Assembly (NCBI GenBank): GCA_013812985.1
Contig: JACCSN010000290.1
Coordinates: forward strand, 1 to 10,335
Length of the DNA: 10,335 nt
Direction of reading: 5' to 3'
DNA from: Hyphomicrobiales bacterium
GTDB lineage: Bacteria > Pseudomonadota > Alphaproteobacteria > Rhizobiales > Afifellaceae
How positions within the stretch are numbered: the stretch's first letter is position 1; each line of letters opens with the position of its first letter. This document shows, piece by piece, positions 5,710-10,335 of this stretch. Below the pieces are notes generated by a model that was not told where the DNA came from, made no database searches, and was given only the letters and a program-made list of their open reading frames with translations. The translations under genes and the position numbers were made by a program.

Positions 5710-6588
5710 TTATTCGCGCACTGCGCCCATGGTCAGGCCAGTCACTAGATAGCGCCTGATCAGCAGGCCGAGAAACAGCATTGGCACGGTGGTGACAACA
5801 CCTGCCGCCATGATGCTGCCCCACTGAATGTTTTGTGGCTGGACCAGCTCGCGAGTGGCAGGCGGCAGCGTCTTGGCCCCACCGCTGCCGATGATGGAGG
5901 CGAACAGGTAATCGTTCCAAGCGAACAGCACGCAGAGAATGAGGAAGGCGCCGACCCCTGGCGCCACCAGAGGCATGATCTCGCGCAAGGCCTGCACGCG
6001 ACTGGCACCGTCGACCATCGCGGCTTCCTCGATCGCGTAAGGCACATTGTCGAAGAAGCCCTTCAGGATCCAGATAGCGAAGGGGAGGTTGAAAGTCGTG
6101 TAGGCAAGGATCAACCCAGGCAGGGTCCCGATCAGTCCGGCAGAGCGAAAAATCGCATAGAGCGGCACAAGCACCGCCACGACGGGCGCCATCCGCGTGG
6201 AAATGATCCAGAAGAACAGGTCCTTCTTTCCTCTGAACTCGACACGCGAGAGGCTGTAAGCCGCCATTGATCCCAGCACGACGGAAATCGCAGCGGAGCC
6301 GAGCGCCGCAGCCAAGCTGTTGAACAAGTAGGTGCCGAAGTTCAGGTTGGCGAATAGATTGTAATAATGAGCAAGCGTCGGGTCGAAGTCGAAGAATATC
6401 CCGATCGCGCCCCAGTCGCCGACAGCAGGGAGCTGGAACGCCTGGAGCAGATCCTTGAACGACGAGACGAACATCACGAAGATCGGCAACACGGTCCACA
6501 GCGTAAAGACCGCGAGGAACAGAATCGAGAGCGCACGGCCGAGCGGGCGCAGCGGCGACCGATTCTGGACGATATCGAGGGACGCCAT
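5710..6588 (-). CDS. ABC importer inner-membrane permease, MalG-like
   Basis: The 292-residue protein has about six hydrophobic membrane segments (near 19-43, 88-113, 125-148, 156-177, 202-224 and 258-277). It carries the cytoplasmic EAA coupling loop EEAAMVDGAS at 187-196, followed by LREIMPLVAPG, where the ATPase docks. Length and loop position match MalG-type (CUT1) permeases, which pair with a MalF-type subunit to form the translocation channel. Its ATG is 4 bp after the stop of the upstream permease gene. The ribosome site GGAGG lies 9 nt before the ATG and inside the end of that gene, so the two are probably co-translated. Its TAA is 12 bp before the ATPase start. The family is certain; the substrate is unknown. 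Confidence 0.93.
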   Translation of the reverse strand: MASLDIVQNRSPLRPLGRALSILFLAVFTLWTVLPIFVMFVSSFKDLLQAFQLPAVGDWGAIGIFFDFDPTLAHYYNLFANLNFGTYLFNSLAAALGSAAISVVLGSMAAYSLSRVEFRGKKDLFFWIISTRMAPVVAVLVPLYAIFRSAGLIGTLPGLILAYTTFNLPFAIWILKGFFDNVPYAIEEAAMVDGASRVQALREIMPLVAPGVGAFLILCVLFAWNDYLFASIIGSGGAKTLPPATRELVQPQNIQWGSIMAAGVVTTVPMLFLGLLIRRYLVTGLTMGAVRE

Positions 6589-6592
6589 CGGC

Positions 6593-7531
6593 TCAATCCT
6601 CCGGTCGGTTCATCTTCTGGGCGGGATCCTCAAACATCCTGACGAGCACCATGCCTAGGACGATGGTCACAAGCAGGAGGGTGAAGGCGATCGCGCCGCC
6701 CCGTCCCAGCTCGAAATACTTGAACGACACGTCGAACAGGTAGGTCGGCAGGATCTTCGTCGAGTCGGCCGGACCACCGCCGGTGAGCACCAGGATCGCG
6801 TCGATGAACCGGAAGTTGTCCATGAACCGGAGCAGGATCGCAATCAACAGGAAAGGATAGAGGTTGGGCAGCATGATGCTGAAGAAGTTCCGCACCGGCC
6901 CGGCGCCGTCGACCATATTGGCTTCCAGCTGATCCTGCGGCACACGCTTGAGGCCGGCCAGCACAATGAGCGCTATGAGGGGTGTCCATTGCCAGACATC
7001 GACGATGACGACTGCCAGCATCGCCGTGTCGGGGCTGCCCAGGATCGACCTGTTGCCTAGGATGCCGACGCTCTGCAGGAGCCAGTGGTACCAGCCGAAA
7101 GTCCCGTTGTAGAGATAGTACCAGACCAACCCGGCGATTACCGGCGCCATCATCATCGGCATCAGGAAAATAGTGACCAGCACCGTCTCCCATCTCGAGT
7201 TGTTGAGCACCAGCGCCAGGATGAGTCCGATCCCGACCTCCAGGACCATGCAGAAGGCGCTGTACTTGAAAAGTATCAACCAGCCATTGAGGAACTTTTT
7301 GTCGTTAAGAAGCTGAGTGAAGTTCTTCAGCCCCACCCAAGTATCCGGCGCGTTCGGCGCGAGCTGGACCTCGTGGAGCATCATGTAGATGAGCCAAAAG
7401 AACGGATACAGGCTGATCGCGGCAAGCAAGATAAGAGCGGGCGCCATCAGCCAGAAATAAAACCGGCGCGAAGGTAGTGGATTGCGCTTCGCCGGCTCAT
7501 CGGCAATCACGCGGAATCCGTCACGCATCAT
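6593..7531 (-). CDS. ABC importer inner-membrane permease, MalF/UgpA-like
   Basis: The 312-residue protein has an N-terminal cytoplasmic tail of about 24 residues, then six predicted membrane segments (near 25-51, 83-110, 115-140, 170-194, 218-240 and 277-300). The EAA coupling loop begins EANMVDGAG (203-211) and continues to LPNLYPF. The extra periplasmic domain of E. coli MalF is absent, so UgpA or a short CUT1 permease is the better comparison. The frame opens with two adjacent ATG codons (7531 and 7528). No strong Shine-Dalgarno is visible; only GGAAGCG lies well upstream. The first ATG is therefore a convention. The gene follows the binding-protein gene after 137 bp that contain a stem-loop, and overlaps nothing. 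It forms a heterodimer with the MalG-like protein encoded 4 bp downstream. Confidence 0.92.
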   Translation of the reverse strand: MMRDGFRVIADEPAKRNPLPSRRFYFWLMAPALILLAAISLYPFFWLIYMMLHEVQLAPNAPDTWVGLKNFTQLLNDKKFLNGWLILFKYSAFCMVLEVGIGLILALVLNNSRWETVLVTIFLMPMMMAPVIAGLVWYYLYNGTFGWYHWLLQSVGILGNRSILGSPDTAMLAVVIVDVWQWTPLIALIVLAGLKRVPQDQLEANMVDGAGPVRNFFSIMLPNLYPFLLIAILLRFMDNFRFIDAILVLTGGGPADSTKILPTYLFDVSFKYFELGRGGAIAFTLLLVTIVLGMVLVRMFEDPAQKMNRPED

Positions 7532-7631
7532 CTGCGGCAGCGCTTCCGTTGTTTCCAGGTGAACGCCTCCCCTTGCGCAACAGCTTCACGGGCCGGTCTT
7601 GCGCTCCGTCATCGCCGTCGAAATGCCGAAG

Positions 7632-7650
7632 CCGGCAGCATGCGTGCCGG
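7632..7650 (-). other. Stem-loop between binding-protein and permease genes
   Basis: CCGGCA (7632-7637) and TGCCGG (7645-7650) form a 6-bp GC-rich hairpin with a 7-nt loop. It begins 18 bp after the stop of the solute-binding protein gene and has no T tract. Hairpins at this place in importer operons often protect the abundant 5' message for the binding protein and lower expression of the permeases. That role is inferred here by position only. The rest of 7532-7668 holds no gene. Confidence 0.35.
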
Positions 7651-7668
7651 TCTCGGCGAGCCCGTACG

Positions 7669-9195
7669 TCAACCCCCGGTCAGCGCGTCCACCTGCTGCT
7701 TGATGCTCTGGCAGGCCTCTTCGGGGCTGCTCTGGCCTGCCAGTGTCGACTGGACCTCGGTCGCCAGGATCTGGTGGTACTCGTTCGTCTTGGGGAATTT
7801 CGGCCCGAGAACGAAATGCGGATCTTTGATGCCGTAATCGTAGACCGCATCGAAGGTCAGCGCATTCGGCATCGTGGTTGGCCGTTTTCTCGCTGCCTGC
7901 ACGTCCGGCTCGGCGAGGACGGATTTGCGGGTTGGCGTCCCACCGAGCCCCTTGAGCACTTCCAGCTGGTTCTGCTTCGACACGGCCCAGATCGAGAAGA
8001 TATAAGCCGCCCGCTTCAGATCCTCGGATGCGGAGGAGTTTATTCCGATGCCGCCGATGCCGCAATTGGTGCCATTGACCGCTTCACCGCCATTTTTGAT
8101 CCAGCTCGGATCGCCCTTCGGGCAAGGGGCGTAGCCGGTCTTGCCGCCTGCGGCGACCGAGGTCTTCTCATCCTCGATTGAGGCGGCGAACTCGTGATAT
8201 TGGACCTGAAGGGCAATCTTACCGGCCTGGTAAACGGTATTCAGCTCCAGGGTGGCGTTAGCCAAATTATCTGGGTGGCAGACGTCGCCGAGCTCCTTAA
8301 TTCTCTGCATCATGAACACGGACTGTTCATCTCCCCAATTGGTCGGCCCCGGCTCCTTGCTGCCAAGCTTGTCGTCGACGTTGAAGTCCAGCCAGCGGCC
8401 ATTCGCGAACAGCATCCGTTGAACGTCCAGCTGAGTCGTCCAGGCAAAGTTCCCCATATGCATGGCATAGCCGTAGGGGATCGTCTCGTCCCGCTCACGC
8501 GCCGCTTTGAAGAACGCGGCTATTTCGTGGATGTTCTTCCAGGTGGTCTCGGGGGTGAATTCCAGCCGGTAGCCGTTTTCTGCCTCGAAGTCCTTGCTGT
8601 GCTGCTCGAACAGGTCCTGCCGGTAGAAGGTACAGGCCACGGCGGCGTCATACGGGAAGGCAACCAGTCGATCGCGAGTGTAGTAGTAGCCGCAGGCGTC
8701 GAGGAAATTTTCAAACCAGACTTCGGCGCCCATGCCCTCGGGATCCTGGGGTAACGTGTCGTCAGCCGTGTACTCCAGCAGGTTCTGGTAAAAATCGGCG
8801 AAGGGCGCGCCGATCGGCTTGTCCTGCACGTAATTAAGCTGGAAATCGGCTTGCCCGCCGCGCAGGTCAATCCCAACCTTCTGCTGGACGACCTGCAGAT
8901 CGTCCGTCAGGATCTCCACCTCGATCCCGGTAAGATCGTGAAATTCTTGTAGCTTTTCGCGGATGGCGAAAGACGGTGGTGTATTCTCAGACATGAAGAC
9001 GAGCTTGGAGCCGCTGTACTGCTTCCATTTCGCATCGTCGGACGATTGCGCATAAGCAGGATTGCGAACGACGGTCGATCCGAGACCAACCGCTACCGAG
9101 CCGGCCCCCAAGGCCACCGCGGCTGACCCCCCCAGTTCGAGGAACTTGCGCCGGCTGACCCGGCGATAGATCGCGTTCTTTGGAACGTTGAACAT
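7669..9195 (-). CDS. Tat-exported extracellular solute-binding protein of a carbohydrate-type ABC importer
   Basis: The 508-residue protein begins with a twin-arginine signal: SRRKFLE (14-20) in a basic N-region, a hydrophobic stretch (about 21-42), and a probable cleavage site after AYA at 49. The mature part is a family-1 type binding protein that would capture the substrate in the periplasm. Features include KLVFMSENTPPSFAIREKL at its start, FPYDAAVACTFYRQDLF (180-196), the typical bilobed-protein stretch WAVSKQNQLEVLKGLGGTP, and a C-terminus rich in short helices. At about 460 mature residues it is longer than MalE-like proteins but within the CUT1 range. ATG 9195 was chosen because GGGAGG lies 5 nt upstream and it gives the complete Tat signal; an upstream extension to 9465 would add 90 residues with no family character. 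It is the first gene of the importer operon. Six mature cysteines are unusual. The ligand is unknown. Confidence 0.93.
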   Translation of the reverse strand: MFNVPKNAIYRRVSRRKFLELGGSAAVALGAGSVAVGLGSTVVRNPAYAQSSDDAKWKQYSGSKLVFMSENTPPSFAIREKLQEFHDLTGIEVEILTDDLQVVQQKVGIDLRGGQADFQLNYVQDKPIGAPFADFYQNLLEYTADDTLPQDPEGMGAEVWFENFLDACGYYYTRDRLVAFPYDAAVACTFYRQDLFEQHSKDFEAENGYRLEFTPETTWKNIHEIAAFFKAARERDETIPYGYAMHMGNFAWTTQLDVQRMLFANGRWLDFNVDDKLGSKEPGPTNWGDEQSVFMMQRIKELGDVCHPDNLANATLELNTVYQAGKIALQVQYHEFAASIEDEKTSVAAGGKTGYAPCPKGDPSWIKNGGEAVNGTNCGIGGIGINSSASEDLKRAAYIFSIWAVSKQNQLEVLKGLGGTPTRKSVLAEPDVQAARKRPTTMPNALTFDAVYDYGIKDPHFVLGPKFPKTNEYHQILATEVQSTLAGQSSPEEACQSIKQQVDALTGG

Positions 9196-9744
9196 GTTTC
9201 CCTCCCGGCGGCGACCTTTGGTCGTCGTGATGTTGTTGTTCTGCTGTTCTTCTGCCGCATCCTGCACCCCAGCACAGGCTTCTGAGCGAGGCTCGCCCCA
9301 GCGTGTTGCAGTCTCTCGGGCGCCCGGGTTTGATTTCTTGCCGCAGAGCGGTCGGCTCCGCGGAGCATCCATCCTCCCAAATGCGCAAGCTCCGGTCGCC
9401 CGGCGCTCGTGCGATCCTCTCGCCTTGGACTTACCCGTCCGCGCCTCAGCAGACGTGCCGCACACGCTATCTCAGAACAATTGGCAATCCAAGCAGTGAT
9501 CCGCAGGAATTGCGAGCTCGCAGAAAAAAAGGACTTTTTCGTCGGTGGAAGCTCTGCGCTTGTATCGAGCGATCGCGGTCCGTGCCGGTGGATCGTCGAT
9601 TCCCCGATCTTTGACGTGATCACTTGGCTGTTCGCAAGCGGGGCGAACGGCGTCCGGCTCCGACAGAAAGTTGCGCACGCCGCCGCTCAAGGTCGTCTAC
9701 AACGACGGCGCTCACAGGAACGAATCTTTGTCAGGTTTAATCCG
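9196..9744 (-). promoter_or_regulatory. 549-bp non-coding control region upstream of the importer operon
   Basis: No convincing gene is seen on either strand; the open frames here are shadows without ribosome sites or protein character. Going towards the importer, the stretch holds an A-tract/T-tract (near 9524-9539), a perfect 12-bp palindrome TGCGAGCTCGCA (9511-9522), another, GCTCCGCGGAGC (9355-9366), and an AAC/ACA-rich unstructured leader just before the GGGAGG ribosome site. The first palindrome with its neighbouring A-tract is a reasonable operator candidate, although two or three perfect 12-bp palindromes are expected by chance in a window of this size. I could not fix a -35/-10 pair with confidence. 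The importer promoter most likely lies within this region. Confidence 0.4.
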
Positions 9745-10335
9745 TCATAGAACATGTGGCAGTCGATAGCGGCCCCGCAGAGTTGCCGATGATCTGCCTT
9801 CCCGGATCAGTCCACGCCGCCGCAACTCCGGAAGCACGAGCTCTGCGAAGCTTTGCAGATCGGCCGGCATGACAGGGCACATCACGTTGAAGCCGTCTGC
9901 CGCGCCGTTCTCGAACCAGTCCTGCATCAGATCGGCGACGGCTTTGCCCGTATCGACGGCCAGCAGATGACCGCGGCCGCTGGCGAGCCGCATCAGCAAG
10001 CGCCGGACCGTCAGGCGTTCCCGCCGGGCGATGCCGACCAGAACGGCCACGCGGCTCTGGCTGGCCTGATTGTCTCCCTGATCCCCAATGGTCGGCGGCA
10101 AAGGCGAATCGAGATCGACCTCGCTGAGGTCAGCTCCCAGGAATTCGGAAAGCTTGGCGAGGACGTGCTCGAGTACGGCAAAGTCGTTCATCTCCCGGAG
10201 CCTATCTTCGGCTGCCTGCCGGGTTGCCGCGATGACGGGCACGATACCGGGAAAGACGAGGATGGTGTCCGGGTCGCGCCCGGCACGCCCGGCGCGCGCC
10301 TTCATGTCGGCATAGAAATCCTGGGCGTCCGACAG
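9745..10335 (-). CDS. Flavin-dependent monooxygenase, NtaA/DmoA/SnaA-type (C-terminal part, cut by right edge)
   Basis: The frame is open to the right edge, and 196 codons of the C-terminal half are visible. The visible start, LSDAQDFYADMKARAGRAGR, followed by DPDTILVFPG, is the characteristic linker of the bacterial-luciferase-like monooxygenase group that includes nitrilotriacetate monooxygenase component A. Near the end, GRGHLLAVDTGKAVADLM, then DWFENGAADGFNVM, then LPELRRRGLIR is the family's conserved barrel-closing and C-terminal segment. These enzymes use reduced FMN from a separate reductase to oxidise small nitrogen or sulfur compounds; substrates cannot be predicted from sequence. 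The family is usually about 430-460 residues, so a little over half is missing. It is co-directional with the importer operon but 549 bp away. It could share a substrate with it or belong to a separate upstream operon. Confidence 0.88.
   Translation of the reverse strand: MSDAQDFYADMKARAGRAGRDPDTILVFPGIVPVIAATRQAAEDRLREMNDFAVLEHVLAKLSEFLGADLSEVDLDSPLPPTIGDQGDNQASQSRVAVLVGIARRERLTVRRLLMRLASGRGHLLAVDTGKAVADLMQDWFENGAADGFNVMCPVMPADLQSFAELVLPELRRRGLIREGRSSATLRGRYRLPHVL

Noticed and set aside
9196..9465. 90-residue N-terminal extension of the binding protein
   Set aside because: It would bury the Tat signal and bypass the strong GGGAGG site directly before ATG 9195.
9524..9539. A-tract/T-tract as a terminator of the monooxygenase gene
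   Set aside because: The stem is made only of A-T pairs with a 2-nt loop and there is no GC-rich hairpin before the T run.
1..10335. CRISPR arrays, tRNA or rRNA genes, riboswitches, phage or defence genes
   Set aside because: No regularly spaced repeats, no tRNA-like cloverleaf, no rRNA sequence and no defence or phage protein signature were seen beyond the HNH/transposase fragments.

Overview
The window looks like chromosomal or megaplasmid DNA of an alphaproteobacterium, most likely Rhizobiales (Mesorhizobium/Phyllobacteriaceae-like). This rests on the high GC content, Shine-Dalgarno sites of the GGAGG type, the style of the proteins, and a palindromic intergenic segment resembling rhizobial interspersed elements. 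The assignment is by recall, not by search.

Almost all coding capacity is on the minus strand, so the window reads functionally from right to left. At the right edge is the C-terminal half of a flavin-dependent monooxygenase of the NtaA/DmoA type (9745-10335, cut by the edge). After a 549-bp non-coding stretch comes a complete carbohydrate-type ABC importer: a Tat-exported solute-binding protein (7669-9195), two permeases (6593-7531 and 5710-6588) and a MalK/UgpC-like ATPase (4591-5697). A 236-bp gap with several stem-loops and a good promoter candidate (4394-4421) separates this from a three-gene thiamine-diphosphate dehydrogenase cassette of the acetoin dehydrogenase type: acoA (3377-4354), acoB (2340-3368) and acoC (1141-2262). 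The AcoC protein joins a lipoyl domain to an alpha/beta-hydrolase domain. No E3 (dihydrolipoamide dehydrogenase) and no AcoR-type regulator lie in the window.

The left 930 bp are different. One small plus-strand gene (688-930) encodes an unrecognised 80-aa protein. It has its own sigma70-like promoter (621-648) and an 18-bp interrupted palindrome just upstream (588-605). Further left on the minus strand is a mosaic: an ORF (250-537) that looks like a piece of an ISAs1-type transposase N-terminus joined to a piece of an HNH-nuclease N-terminus. It runs out of frame into a ChaC-type gamma-glutamylcyclotransferase gene (1-286, continuing past the left edge). This looks like a rearrangement scar.

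Taken together, the likely biology is a catabolic island. An unknown sugar, polyol or related small molecule is imported by the ABC system, and a 2-oxo or alpha-hydroxyketone product is cleaved oxidatively to an acyl-CoA by the Aco-type complex, using an E3 encoded elsewhere. The physical link is seen in the sequence; the metabolic link is inference. None of the main genes belongs to an unknown family. The least explained items are the importer-dehydrogenase pairing, the stem-loop cluster between the two units, the 80-aa protein with its palindrome, and the mosaic at the left edge.
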